Of a stretch of DNA of 64,000 nucleotides, positions 24,918 to 36,151 are shown one piece after another. Source of the stretch: Comamonas terrigena NBRC 13299 (GTDB lineage Bacteria > Pseudomonadota > Gammaproteobacteria > Burkholderiales > Burkholderiaceae_C); contig NZ_AP019749.1 of assembly GCF_006740045.1 (NCBI RefSeq), positions 4,545,001 to 4,609,000 on the forward strand, written 5' to 3'. The notes beneath the pieces were generated by a model. It was not told the origin of the DNA and did no database searches. It saw nothing but the letters and a program-made list of their open reading frames with translations. Both the position numbers and the translations under genes were made by a program. Every line of letters starts with the position of its first letter. Position 1 is the stretch's first letter.

Positions 24918-27674
24918 ATGCAGAGCGCAGACATTTCCCCGGCCGAACACGCAACCCCCGCCTTGCCGCCTGCGGCCTATTCACGCTTCTGGCAGCGTCT
25001 GCACCGGCGCTACGACGCCCTGTTCCCGCTGCTGCCGGCCGGCGTGCCCACCCGTGCCACGATGGAGCAGGCACTCGACGCCCTGCTGGCCCAGCCCTAT
25101 GAATTGGGGGCCGCGTTGCGCATCCTGCGCCAGCTGGTGCTGGAGCGCACCATGGTCCTGGACTGCGATGGCACGGCCGACCTGGGCGCCGTCACCGGCA
25201 GCATGACCGCGCTGGGCGAGCTGGCCCTGGACCGGGCCTGTCAGGCCGCCCGCGCCGATCTGGACAGCCGCCATGGAGCCCCGCAGGGCCCCGACGGCCA
25301 GCCGGTCCAGCTGTGGATCATCGGCATGGGCAAGTTCGGCGCGCGGGAGCTGAACGTCTCCAGCGACATCGACCTGATCTATGTCTACGAACACGATGGC
25401 GACACCGCCGGCCTGCCCGACGGGCGCGGCAAGCTCTCCAACCATGAATACTTTGGCCGCGTGGTCAAAGCCATCTATGCGCTGATCGGCGACACCACCG
25501 AGCACGGCTTTGTCTTCCGCGTCGACCTGGCGCTGCGCCCCAATGGCAATTCCGGCCCGGCCGCCGTGTCCCTGGGGTCGCTGGAAGAGTATCTGCTGGT
25601 GCAGGGCCGCGAATGGGAGCGCTTTGCCTGGCTCAAGAGCCGCATCGTCGCGCCCACGGCCTGCATTGCCACCCCCAATGTGCAGGGCCTACGGGGCGTG
25701 GTGCTGCCGTTCGTGTTCCGCCGCTATCTGGACTACAGCGTGTTCGATGCGCTGCGCAGCCTGCACCGCCAGATCCGCGAACATGCCACCCGCCGCAGCG
25801 CCGGCCACCCCGAACGCGCCAACGATGTGAAGCTGTCGCGCGGCGGCATCCGCGAGATCGAATTCACCGTGCAGCTGCTGCAGGTGGTGCGCGGCGGCCA
25901 GTTCCCCGAACTGCGCTGCCGCCCCACGCTGGAAGCGCTGCAGCGCCTGGCCCGTGCCAATCTGATGCCGCAGGAGACGGCCCAGCAGCTGGCCGAGGCC
26001 TACACCTTTCTGCGCGGCGTGGAACACCGCATCCAGTACCTGGACGACCAGCAGACCCATGTGCTGCCCACGCGCGACGACGACCTGGAATGGATTGCCC
26101 GGACCATGGGCTTTGCCCGCTGCCAGGATTTCCTGCACCAGCTCGATGCCCACCGCGAACTGGTGGCCCAGGAATTCGACACCCTGCTGGGCGGCGACAA
26201 GGCCCAGGACTGCGCCAGCGGCAACTGCGCCGGGCCGCGCGCCATCACCGGGGGGCCGGCCATTCCCGATCTGGAAGCGCTGCTGGAACAGCTGCCGCCG
26301 GCCCTGTCCAGCCGCGTCGCCGAATGGCGAGACCTGCCACGGGTGCAGGGCCTGCGCGACGAGGCCCGCACCCGCCTGTTCCGCCTGGTGCTGCGCACCG
26401 CGCAATGGGTGCAGCAGGGCAAGGTGGGCGAGGAAGCTGCCGTGCGCATGATCAACTGGCTGGAGCCGCTGCTGCGCCGAGAAAGCTATCTGGCCCTGCT
26501 GCTGGAGCGCCCGTCCGTGCACGAACGCCTGCTGCACATGCTGGGCGCCGCCAAATGGCCGGCCCGCTACCTGCAGCAGCACCCGGGGGTGATCGACGAG
26601 CTGGCGGGCGAAGCCCTGTTCCAGGAGCGCTTTTCCGCCGCCGACTTCGAGCACGAGATGGCGCTGCGCCTGCAGGCGCTGGAATCCACCGGAGAGGACG
26701 ACGACGAAACGCTGCTGAACCTGTTGCGCCGGGCCCACCATGCGGAAACCTTCCGCACCCTGGCCCGCGACGTGGAAGGCGCCATCACCGTGGAACAGGT
26801 GGCCGACGACCTGAGCGCCCTGGCCGATACCGTGCTGCGCGTGACCGCGTCCTGGTGCTGGCAGCGCCTGAAAAACCGCCACCGCGAGGTCCCGCAGTTC
26901 GCCATCATTGGCTACGGCAAGCTGGGCGGCAAGGAGCTGGGCTATGGCAGCGACCTGGACATCGTCTTCGTCTTCGACGACGCCGACGACAACGCCCCGG
27001 AGGTCTATGCCGCCTTTGTGCGCAAGCTGATCAACTGGCTCACGGTGAAGACCGGCGAAGGCGATCTGTTCGAGATCGACACCGCCCTGCGCCCCAATGG
27101 CAACTCCGGCCTGCTGGTCACCAGCTTCAAGGCCTACGCCGACTACCAGCAGCAACGCGGCAGCAACACCGCCTGGACCTGGGAACACCAGGCCATGACC
27201 CGCGCGCGCTTCGTGCTGGGCAGCGACGATCTGGCCGCCCGCTTCGATGCCGTGCGCGAAACCGTGATCACCGCCCCCCGCGACGCCGCAGCGCTGCGCG
27301 AGGAGATTGTCTCCATGCGTGCCCGTGTGCGCGCCGCCCATCCGGTGCGCGGTGCGGCCTTTGATGTGAAGCACAGCGAAGGCGGCATGGTGGACGCGGA
27401 GTTCGCGGTGCAGTACCTGGTACTGTCCCAGTCCGCACAGCACCGTGAACTCATCGACAATGTGGGCAATATCGCGCTGCTGCAACGGGCCGAAGCCGCC
27501 GGGCTGCTGCCCGCAGGCCAGGGCCAGGCAGCGGCAGCGGCCTACCGCGAACTGCGCCGGGTACAGCACCAGTCGCGCCTGAACGAGGGCAACGGCCAGG
27601 TAGATCCGGCCAGCGTCCAGGTCCAGTCCGATGCCATCCGGCAGCTGTGGCAGACCGTTTTTGGCGATGCGTAA
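24918..27674 (+). CDS. glnE: bifunctional glutamine synthetase adenylyltransferase/deadenylase
   Basis: GlnE attaches AMP to glutamine synthetase and removes it again, in response to PII. The 918-residue protein has two nucleotidyltransferase domains. The first has MGKFGARELNVSSDIDL with metal-binding D150 and D152. The second, near residue 677, has YGKLGGKELGYGSDLDIV. Each is followed by a helical domain with RPNGNSG, and the central linker is present. I chose ATG 24918 (MQSADISPAEH); upstream in-frame sequence overlaps yhdP and looks non-coding. The ribosome site is weak. It is divergent from yhdP. Confidence 0.96.
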   Translation: MQSADISPAEHATPALPPAAYSRFWQRLHRRYDALFPLLPAGVPTRATMEQALDALLAQPYELGAALRILRQLVLERTMVLDCDGTADLGAVTGSMTALGELALDRACQAARADLDSRHGAPQGPDGQPVQLWIIGMGKFGARELNVSSDIDLIYVYEHDGDTAGLPDGRGKLSNHEYFGRVVKAIYALIGDTTEHGFVFRVDLALRPNGNSGPAAVSLGSLEEYLLVQGREWERFAWLKSRIVAPTACIATPNVQGLRGVVLPFVFRRYLDYSVFDALRSLHRQIREHATRRSAGHPERANDVKLSRGGIREIEFTVQLLQVVRGGQFPELRCRPTLEALQRLARANLMPQETAQQLAEAYTFLRGVEHRIQYLDDQQTHVLPTRDDDLEWIARTMGFARCQDFLHQLDAHRELVAQEFDTLLGGDKAQDCASGNCAGPRAITGGPAIPDLEALLEQLPPALSSRVAEWRDLPRVQGLRDEARTRLFRLVLRTAQWVQQGKVGEEAAVRMINWLEPLLRRESYLALLLERPSVHERLLHMLGAAKWPARYLQQHPGVIDELAGEALFQERFSAADFEHEMALRLQALESTGEDDDETLLNLLRRAHHAETFRTLARDVEGAITVEQVADDLSALADTVLRVTASWCWQRLKNRHREVPQFAIIGYGKLGGKELGYGSDLDIVFVFDDADDNAPEVYAAFVRKLINWLTVKTGEGDLFEIDTALRPNGNSGLLVTSFKAYADYQQQRGSNTAWTWEHQAMTRARFVLGSDDLAARFDAVRETVITAPRDAAALREEIVSMRARVRAAHPVRGAAFDVKHSEGGMVDAEFAVQYLVLSQSAQHRELIDNVGNIALLQRAEAAGLLPAGQGQAAAAAYRELRRVQHQSRLNEGNGQVDPASVQVQSDAIRQLWQTVFGDA

Positions 27675-27693
27675 GCAATTACTTCCAGTTCCA

Positions 27694-27707
27694 ACGGAAA
27701 TTTCCGT
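27694..27707. repeat. 14-bp palindrome after glnE
   Basis: ACGGAAATTTCCGT is a perfect palindrome 20 bases after the glnE stop and 54 bases before the next start. It has no T-run, so it may be an operator for the downstream gene rather than a terminator. Confidence 0.4.
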
Positions 27708-27760
27708 GGAGCAGTCCTCCATAAGATGTAAAAATATGTCACATCTTCCATGTGGCCGCC

Positions 27761-28969
27761 ATGAACCTTGTTGAACTGAATATTGACACCATTCCTTTGG
27801 GTCAGCCCCTGCCTTTCGCCTTGCGCGGGGTGGCCGGTGCCTTGCTGGCCCAGAAGGGCTATGTGATCCGTACGCCCAAGGAACTGGAAATCCTGCTGGC
27901 CCGTGGACAGACCCTGTGCGTGGACACCGACGAGTCGGGCGACAGCTTCCGCGCCTTCAAGGCCCACCTGCAGAACATGCTGATGTCGGACAAGCCGCTG
28001 GGCATGATTTCCAGCATGACCATGCATGCCACCCTGGCCCAGGAAGATGCCGCCGACCGGGAACGCAAGACCCCGCACTGGCCCACCTGGCAGGCCCGCC
28101 TGACCCAGCTGATGCGCACCCCCGACCCGGATAGCTTTCTGCCCCGGTTCGAGAACATGCACCAGGGTCTGGCCCGCCACTGCGCCGAAGCCCCGGACGC
28201 CACCCTGCTGGCCCTGGTGCAGATGTCCGCCGAGGAAACCCGCCACTACTGCGCCACCCACGCCATGCTGGTGGCGGCGGTGTGCATGATTTCCGCCCGG
28301 GAAACCCTGCGCTGGCCGGAAGAGCGCATCCACCAGATCGGCCGCGCCGGTCTGAGCATGAACCTGGGCATGGGCCATCTGCAGGACGACCTGGCCCAGC
28401 AGATCACCCCGCTGAGCGCCACCCAGGCCCAGGCCGTGGAAGACCACGCCCTGCGCTCGGAGCAGATGCTGCGCGACCTGGGTGTCACCGACGAGGTCTG
28501 GCTGCAGGGCGTGCGGGGTCACCACCTGCGCGCACCCGGCCGCCTGGCCGAGAAGACGGCGGGTGACCAGCTGGCCCGGATGATCCAGCGCGCCGACATC
28601 TTTGGCGCCCGGATCGCACCCCGCGCCAACCGCCACCCCATGTCGGTCACCTCGGCCATGCAGGCCAGCTACTACGACGAGACCAAGTCGGTGGACGAAG
28701 CCGGCGCCGCGCTGATCAAGTCGCTGGGCATCTACCCGCCCGGCGCCTGGGTCAAGCTGGCCAGCGGCGAAACCGCCGTGGTCGTGCGCCGCGGCACCAC
28801 GGCCGCCACCCCCAAGGTGGCGGTGCTGGTGAACAAGGAAGGCATGCCCACGGGCGAGCCCATTCCGCGCGACACCGCCCACCCGAACTGGAAAATTTCC
28901 GCCCCGGTGGCGCAGCGCGACGTGCGCGTGCGCCTGCCGCTGGACCGCCTGCTGGAGATCAATTGCTGA
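27761..28969 (+). CDS. degenerate HD-GYP domain protein with N-terminal DUF3391-like domain
   Basis: HD-GYP proteins hydrolyse c-di-GMP using a metal centre. This 402-residue copy keeps the layout. A DUF3391-like N-terminus is at about 1-60 (AGALLAQKGYVIRTPKEL). A helical HD-GYP-like core is at about 155-290. A C-terminal small barrel contains YPPGAWVKLASGETAVV. Within the core, H167, H229, H254-H255 and D279 align by eye to metal ligands. The HD dyad position reads M200-N201, and the GYP signature after HH is replaced (HHLRAPG). It is therefore probably inactive as a phosphodiesterase and may be a binding or signalling protein. The ATG at 27761 has no clear ribosome site; a GTG lies three codons earlier. 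Confidence 0.82.
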   Translation: MNLVELNIDTIPLGQPLPFALRGVAGALLAQKGYVIRTPKELEILLARGQTLCVDTDESGDSFRAFKAHLQNMLMSDKPLGMISSMTMHATLAQEDAADRERKTPHWPTWQARLTQLMRTPDPDSFLPRFENMHQGLARHCAEAPDATLLALVQMSAEETRHYCATHAMLVAAVCMISARETLRWPEERIHQIGRAGLSMNLGMGHLQDDLAQQITPLSATQAQAVEDHALRSEQMLRDLGVTDEVWLQGVRGHHLRAPGRLAEKTAGDQLARMIQRADIFGARIAPRANRHPMSVTSAMQASYYDETKSVDEAGAALIKSLGIYPPGAWVKLASGETAVVVRRGTTAATPKVAVLVNKEGMPTGEPIPRDTAHPNWKISAPVAQRDVRVRLPLDRLLEINC

Positions 28970-29105
28970 GCCTGCGGGCCGCCTGGATGCAAGCCGTTAC
29001 ATAAAAATTCCCCGGGCCCTCTGGAACTTTTGTCCAATGAGCCCATCTAGCAAGTAGTGGATTGGCGAGAGTGATCGCTTCCACCGTAACGGTTTATTGT
29101 TGTGA

Positions 29106-31406
<2,301 letters not shown>

Positions 31407-31425
31407 GCCGGGCCCTGCGCCTTCC

Positions 31426-31445
31426 TGCGGGTGGCCACACCCGCA
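31426..31445. repeat. stem-loop after purB
   Basis: TGCGGGTG and CACCCGCA form an 8-bp perfect stem around GCCA, 20 bases after the purB stop. There is no T-run, so it is not a classical terminator, but it may stabilise the 3' end of the mRNA. Confidence 0.5.
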
Positions 31446-31554
31446 AGGCTCCCCTGTAGAGCTGCCTCAGCGCCACTGCCGGCGCGCGGGCGGCTCTTGT
31501 TTTTGACAGTTTCCCAAGGACTGCCTGCGGGCAGCACCGCCACCACGTCCCGCC

Positions 31555-32115
31555 ATGGCCATCAAGTCCACCATCTTCAAAGCCAATCTGTCGATTGCCG
31601 ACATCGACCACGGCTACTACGCCGACCACAACCTGACCCTGGCACGCCACCCCAGCGAGACCGACGAACGCATGATGGTGCGCCTGGTCGCCCTGGCGCT
31701 GAACGCCTGGCAGCTGCAGGCCCTGTGCAACGGCGACGGCACGCTGGGCTTTGGTATCGGCCTGAGCGACCCGGACGATCCCGATGTCCACATCACCGAC
31801 TACACCGGCCAGAAACGCCTGTGGATCGAAGTGGGCCAGCCCGAGGAAAAGCCCATCACCAAGGCCTGCAACAAGTCCGACCATGTGCTGGTCTACCCCT
31901 TCAACCACGCGGCGCATGTGTGGTGGAAAGGCATCGAGGGCAAGGTCAACCGCCAGGACAAGCTGGAGGTGCTGTACATCGACTCCGAGGTCGCCCAGCA
32001 ACTGGGCAGCCTGGCCGAACGCAGCATGCAGCTGCAGGCCACCATCCAGGAAGGGCAGCTGACGCTGTCCAGCAACCAGGGCATGGTCGTCGTCGAACCC
32101 ACCCGCTGGAAGTAA
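31555..32115 (+). CDS. yaeQ: YaeQ family protein
   Basis: This 186-residue protein matches the YaeQ family throughout: MAIKSTIFKANLSIADIDHG, then RHPSETDERMMVRLVAL and EVGQPEEKPITKACNKSD. Known structures have a PD-(D/E)xK nuclease-like fold. The family was first described as suppressing loss of RfaH in hemolysin transcription, but its biochemical role is not settled. No operon partner is evident; it lies between purB and an opposite-strand acetyltransferase-like gene. Confidence 0.93.
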   Translation: MAIKSTIFKANLSIADIDHGYYADHNLTLARHPSETDERMMVRLVALALNAWQLQALCNGDGTLGFGIGLSDPDDPDVHITDYTGQKRLWIEVGQPEEKPITKACNKSDHVLVYPFNHAAHVWWKGIEGKVNRQDKLEVLYIDSEVAQQLGSLAERSMQLQATIQEGQLTLSSNQGMVVVEPTRWK

Positions 32116-32144
32116 GACCCGCCCGGCGGGACGCTGCTTGCGGG

Positions 32145-32822
32145 CTAGGCGCAGTCCATCTGCACGGCCTGTGCAAAGGCCTCCAGCTCCCACCCCGTGC
32201 CCAGCAGCAGGCGGCGGGTGGCACGCTGGTCCAGCACCGCACCGTCGGGCACACGCCGGCCCAGGTGCTGCAGCGATTTGTCACCGGCAATCGCCACGTA
32301 ATGGCTGTCGTAGCTGCGCGCCAGCCGGTTCCACAGACCGTGGGCCCCTGGCGACTGGCGCGCGCCGCTGAGCAAGCAGACGCCCCGGTCCAGCACCTGC
32401 TGGTACACCGCGCTGGCAATGCCGCGGCGCTGGTAGGCCGGCGCCAGGCGGGAATGGGGCGAGCGCACGCGGCGGTCGGTGCGCCGGTCCACTTCCACCA
32501 GGCGGTTGAACACGGTGTAGCCGGCCAGGCAGGCGTTGGCCACATCTTCCACATAGGCAAACCATTCACCGTCGGCCTCGCGCCAGTGCAGCACGAACTG
32601 CGGGTCGTGCAGGGGGCGGCGCTCCAGCCCGTAGAGCTTGTTGCCCGGCTGATACAGCCGCTCGTACAGCGCTTCCAGCTCGCCGTCGACCAGGGGCAGC
32701 ATCACGTCGATGCGCAGCTCGGTGTGCAGCTGCGGCCGCAACGGCCGCAGGCGCCGCCACCAGGCGGACACCGCAGGCACGGCAAAATTGCAAGCAAAAG
32801 TAGGCAGGGACAGCATCCCCAT
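32145..32822 (-). CDS. GNAT-like N-acetyltransferase family protein
   Basis: This 225-residue protein is probably in the GNAT acyltransferase superfamily. The best evidence is the acetyl-CoA loop-like YQRRGIASAVYQQVLDRG preceded by a beta-strand with RVRSPHSRL. A distinct N-terminal region contains DVMLPLVDGELEALYERLY. The C-terminus has a QSPGAHGLWNRLARSYDSHY element. The start is uncertain: ATG 32820-32822, another ATG two codons later, or GTG at 32837. No substrate or pathway can be inferred; neighbours are unrelated. Confidence 0.65.
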   Translation of the reverse strand: MGMLSLPTFACNFAVPAVSAWWRRLRPLRPQLHTELRIDVMLPLVDGELEALYERLYQPGNKLYGLERRPLHDPQFVLHWREADGEWFAYVEDVANACLAGYTVFNRLVEVDRRTDRRVRSPHSRLAPAYQRRGIASAVYQQVLDRGVCLLSGARQSPGAHGLWNRLARSYDSHYVAIAGDKSLQHLGRRVPDGAVLDQRATRRLLLGTGWELEAFAQAVQMDCA

Positions 32823-33457
32823 GGCAGGCAGGTACACCGCATGCTCCTTGGCAGGCCAGCGGGAGGCGCGGCGTGACGGCTGGGCGCGCGCATCCGGTCT
32901 GCGGGCACCGGCGTGCCCGCAAGGATTCAGCTGTGCCTGTCCGTCGGCATGCGCCCGCGCGGGCTGACCGGCTCCGGGGGCACTGGGCTCACCGCCACAC
33001 GCTGGCCTGCGACACCCAGGCCAGCGCGTACAGGCCGTGCGGCCTGGCGGGGGCCGATTTCACGGCGCACCACGGCACGCTCGCTCAGGCGCGCCATCAC
33101 CGGCAGCAGCAGGTTCTGCGCGCGCACGGGCAGCCCCAGGCCACGGGGGCAGGCAGACACATGGGGCAGGCAGCAGGCGGGCATGGAGGCAACATGCCGG
33201 GTCCGGGGGACCACGGCATACACACTGTCGGTGGAAAACGGCCATCCTAGGCGCCCCGGCCATGGCCGGCCAGCACCGGCGCCATATCGCACCAAATGGG
33301 TGCGATATGGGCGGAATGCCGCGGCCAGCACCGGCCCAATGTCCAGGGATTGCCCAAGAGCTCCGCCCGCCTTCTCAGCACGGCGCAAGCCCCGACCTCT
33401 ACAATGCGACCCGATTTCGTCTCCCACACTTCTATAAGACCTGCCGGTTTCACCGCC
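32823..33457. other. 635-base stretch with no supported gene before pgk
   Basis: Open frames occur on both strands but none has a ribosome site plus a recognisable protein. A minus-strand frame ending at 32927 (about 85 residues from a Met codon at 33182-33184) is the least unlikely; it contains VMARLSERAVVRREIG. The stretch also holds a perfect 12-bp inverted repeat at 33282-33310 and a TACAAT hexamer at 33400-33405, 53 bases before the pgk start. Confidence 0.5.
33282..33310. repeat. perfect 12-bp inverted repeat upstream of pgk
   Basis: CCATATCGCACC and GGTGCGATATGG are exact reverse complements separated by AAATG. The centre lies about 160 bases before the pgk start. There is no T-run. 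The size and symmetry suit an operator for a dimeric regulator, or a strong hairpin. Confidence 0.75.
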
Positions 33458-34651
33458 ATGAACATCATTCGCTTTTCCGACCTGTGCGCCCAGGGCAAAG
33501 CCCAGGGCCAGCGCGTTTTCATCCGTGCTGACCTGAACGTTCCGCTGAACGACGCCGGCCACATCACCGAAGACACGCGCGTGCGCGCTTCCGTGCCCGC
33601 CATCGAGATGGCGCTGAAGGCCGGCGCTGCCGTGATGGTCACCAGCCACCTGGGCCGCCCCACGGAAGGTGAATTCAAGCCCGAAGACTCGCTGGCCCCC
33701 GTGGCACAGCGTCTGTCCGAGCTGCTGGGCCGTGAGGTGCCTCTGGTCGCCAACTGGGTGGACGGCGTGCAAGTCGCGCCCGGCCAGGTCGTGCTGCTGG
33801 AAAACTGCCGCGTGAATGTGGGCGAAAAGAAGAACAAGCCCGAACTGGCCCAGAAGCTGGCCAAGCTGTGCGACATCTTTGTGAACGACGCTTTCGGCAC
33901 CGCCCACCGCGCCGAAGGCACCACCTACGGCATCGCCGAGTACGCGCCCATCGCCTGCGCCGGCCCGCTGCTGTCGGCCGAGATCGACGCGCTGAACAAG
34001 GCCCTGGCTGCACCGGCACGCCCCCTGGCCGCCATCGTGGCCGGCTCCAAGGTGTCCACCAAGCTGACCATCCTCAAGAGCCTGGCCGACAAGGTGGACC
34101 AGCTCATCGTGGGCGGCGGCATTGCCAACACCTTCATGCTGGCGGCCGGTCTGAAGATCGGCAAGTCGCTGGCCGAGCCCGATCTGGTGGCCGATGCCAA
34201 GGCCGTGATCGATGCCATGGCCGCCCGCGGCGCCAATGTGCCCGTGCCCACCGATGTGGTCACCGCCAAGACCTTTGCGGCCGACGCCGTGGCCACCGTC
34301 AAGAAAGCCACCGATGTGGCAGACGACGACATGATTCTGGACATCGGCCCCGAGACCGCAGCCCTGCTGGCGGCACAGCTGAAGAAGGCCGGCACCATCG
34401 TCTGGAACGGCCCGGTGGGCGTGTTCGAGTTCGACCAGTTCGCCCATGGCACCCAGGTGATTGCCCAGGCCATCGCCGAATCCCCCGCCTTCAGCATTGC
34501 GGGCGGTGGCGACACCCTGGCCGCCATTGCCAAGTACGGCATCGAGAAGGACGTGGGCTACATCTCCACCGGCGGCGGCGCCTTCCTGGAAGTGCTGGAA
34601 GGCAAGAAGCTGCCTGCCTTCGAGATCCTGGAAAAGCGCGCCAACGGCTGA
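33458..34651 (+). CDS. pgk: phosphoglycerate kinase
   Basis: Pgk interconverts 1,3-bisphosphoglycerate and 3-phosphoglycerate with ADP/ATP in glycolysis and gluconeogenesis. The 397-residue protein has the signature [14 protein letters not shown] near residue 20, and SHLGRP near residue 62. [13 protein letters not shown] lies in the middle and [14 protein letters not shown] in the C-terminal nucleotide domain. The start ATG at 33458 is the only one giving the normal N-terminus; its ribosome site is weak. It ends in a strong terminator, so it is probably monocistronic. Confidence 0.98.
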   Translation: MNIIRFSDLCAQGKAQGQRVFIRADLNVPLNDAGHITEDTRVRASVPAIEMALKAGAAVMVTSHLGRPTEGEFKPEDSLAPVAQRLSELLGREVPLVANWVDGVQVAPGQVVLLENCRVNVGEKKNKPELAQKLAKLCDIFVNDAFGTAHRAEGTTYGIAEYAPIACAGPLLSAEIDALNKALAAPARPLAAIVAGSKVSTKLTILKSLADKVDQLIVGGGIANTFMLAAGLKIGKSLAEPDLVADAKAVIDAMAARGANVPVPTDVVTAKTFAADAVATVKKATDVADDDMILDIGPETAALLAAQLKKAGTIVWNGPVGVFEFDQFAHGTQVIAQAIAESPAFSIAGGGDTLAAIAKYGIEKDVGYISTGGGAFLEVLEGKKLPAFEILEKRANG

Positions 34652-34703
34652 GGATCACCCCTCCACGGCCGCCCGTGCGCTGCCGGCCCCGAGGGGACTC
34701 CTC

Positions 34704-34738
34704 AAAAAAAGCCCGCAGTGCACACTGCGGGCTTTTTC
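34704..34738 (+). terminator. rho-independent terminator of pgk
   Basis: AGCCCGCAGTG and CACTGCGGGCT form an 11-bp perfect stem with a tight loop, followed by TTTTT. Flanking A and T runs let it also act on the converging minus-strand gene. Confidence 0.9.
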
Positions 34739-34775
34739 CTTTTGGGGGGATCAGGCCTCTGCTCCGGCTGGGCGC

Positions 34776-35369
34776 TCACCCCCACAGCATGCTGCCACCG
34801 GTCCAGGCCAGATAGCCCAGCACGCTGAAATACGCCACGCTCAGCACCAGGCCCAGGTAACCCAGCAGCACAAACAGCCCATCGCGCTGCACCAGGCCCA
34901 CGGTCAGCAACAGAATGCCCACGGCCGGTGCGGTGTTGGAAAACGGAATCGGCCCCAGCGGCGCCATCAGCAGCAGGCCGCCAAATGCCAGCATGGCACT
35001 GTTCACGCGCAGCATGGTCCAGCCGGTCAGCGCCGGCCAGCGCGGCTGCACCCAGCGGTCTATCCTGCGCACCACGGCCACCCCCTTGTGCAGCACGGGC
35101 TTGAGCCTGGCGGCATCCAGCGGCTTGTCCAGAATGCGCTGCGGCAGCCAGGGCAGGCGGTTGAGGAACAGCGCGCAGGCCAGCAGCACGATCGCGGCGC
35201 CAAACACGGTGGACACGCCGGGGATGGACACCGGAATCAGAAACGGCAGCGACGACAGCGCGCAGATCAGCAGCATGCCCTGGCGGCCACTGGCCTCCAG
35301 CAGCGCGCGCAGGGTGACGGTGTCACCGTCGATATCGTCAATCAGGGTGGTGAGCAGATGGCTCAGCAT
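34776..35369 (-). CDS. ExoD family exopolysaccharide synthesis-like membrane protein
   Basis: This 197-residue membrane protein resembles ExoD of Rhizobium, which affects exopolysaccharide production and alkaline tolerance. Visible features are a helical N-terminus (LTTLIDDIDGDTVTLRALLE), a first membrane segment with LPFLIPVSIPGVSTVFGA, and several hydrophobic segments in the C-terminal third (LLLMAPLGPIPFSNT). No polysaccharide genes are nearby, so its exact role here is unknown. The ATG at 35367-35369 has AAGGA just upstream. Confidence 0.8.
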   Translation of the reverse strand: MLSHLLTTLIDDIDGDTVTLRALLEASGRQGMLLICALSSLPFLIPVSIPGVSTVFGAAIVLLACALFLNRLPWLPQRILDKPLDAARLKPVLHKGVAVVRRIDRWVQPRWPALTGWTMLRVNSAMLAFGGLLLMAPLGPIPFSNTAPAVGILLLTVGLVQRDGLFVLLGYLGLVLSVAYFSVLGYLAWTGGSMLWG

Positions 35370-35527
35370 GGCATCCTTGGGTGGCGGGCGGTACAGGGCT
35401 GCGGACGCAGCCGGATGCGGTCTGAGTGCGCACAGCGCCCAAAGTTGCAGCGGCGTAGCGGCCTGGGCCCGGATGTTCCCATGGAACACTGCTTTTTCCG
35501 CAATACCCGTGCGCGCACGCAGCTATC

Positions 35528-35560
35528 AAAAACAAAGCCCGCCAGGCTGCTGGCGGGCTT
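35528..35560 (-). terminator. rho-independent terminator of the RcnB-like gene
   Basis: On the minus strand AAGCCCGCCAG and CTGGCGGGCTT form an 11-bp perfect stem around a four-base loop, followed by TTGTTTTTG. It lies 48 bases past the stop at 35609. Confidence 0.85.
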
Positions 35561-35608
35561 GCAGAACGGGATGACCAGGGCGGCCGCAGCGGTCGGGCCT
35601 GCCGGTAC

Positions 35609-36025
35609 TCAGTGGCCGAAGACGATCTGGGCAATCACGCCGGTCGCCACGGCCACCAGCAGATAGTCCTGGCCGTTCTGCACCCATTGCTGACCGCGCC
35701 CGGGCCGCTTCAGGCCATGGCGCTGCCAGTCCTGCACCACATAGTGCGGGCCCCGGTACTGCTGCGGCACGCGCGAACCCGGCACCCAGCGGTGGTCCGG
35801 ACCGGCGCCATGGCGCTGGGCCTGGCCGTGCGCAGGCTGATGGGGTGCAGCGTGGGCTGCGGGGGCGGCCGGCTTGCCCGGATGGGGCTGCGCGGCGGGC
35901 GCCTTGCGCGGTGCGTCGTGGCGCTCCGCTCCCGGTCCGCCCTGCGGGCCGGGTTGGGCCACGGCCGACAGGCTGGCAGCGCCCAGGATCACAGCGGCGA
36001 GCACGGCGGAAAATCTCGTTTGCAT
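35609..36025 (-). CDS. RcnB family periplasmic protein
   Basis: This 138-residue secreted protein has a signal peptide of about 23 residues ending near SAVAQ. A His/Pro/Ala-rich middle is followed by an RcnB-like C-terminus with RWVPGSRVPQQYRG, YVVQDWQRHGLKRP and GQQWVQNGQDYLLV. The last element ends in a hydrophobic tail (VAVATGVIAQIVFG). RcnB in E. coli helps control nickel/cobalt export; the metal role is only inferred here, and no rcnA exporter is adjacent. A strong GAGGAGGA ribosome site supports the ATG at 36023-36025. Confidence 0.85.
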   Translation of the reverse strand: MQTRFSAVLAAVILGAASLSAVAQPGPQGGPGAERHDAPRKAPAAQPHPGKPAAPAAHAAPHQPAHGQAQRHGAGPDHRWVPGSRVPQQYRGPHYVVQDWQRHGLKRPGRGQQWVQNGQDYLLVAVATGVIAQIVFGH

Positions 36026-36151
36026 GGCGGTCCTCCTCGGAAAACATCGATGGAGCCATCGTAGGCAGTGCATGCAACGCCCAGCCAACGCCAAGGTAAA
36101 GCGCAGGCAAAGTTGCGTGACGGGGCGTACCGCCACCGCAGCGTCAGGCCG

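Noticed and set aside
21191..25102. Very long plus-strand open frame (over 1,300 codons) opposite yhdP
   Set aside because: It has the same composition signs as other antisense shadows, and the yhdP frame has clear family sequence. I see no ribosome site or domain.
32927..33184. Possible 85-residue minus-strand gene before pgk
   Set aside because: It has no clear ribosome site and no recognisable family, and other frames in the same stretch are equally open. Kept as a note only; conservation would be needed to call it.
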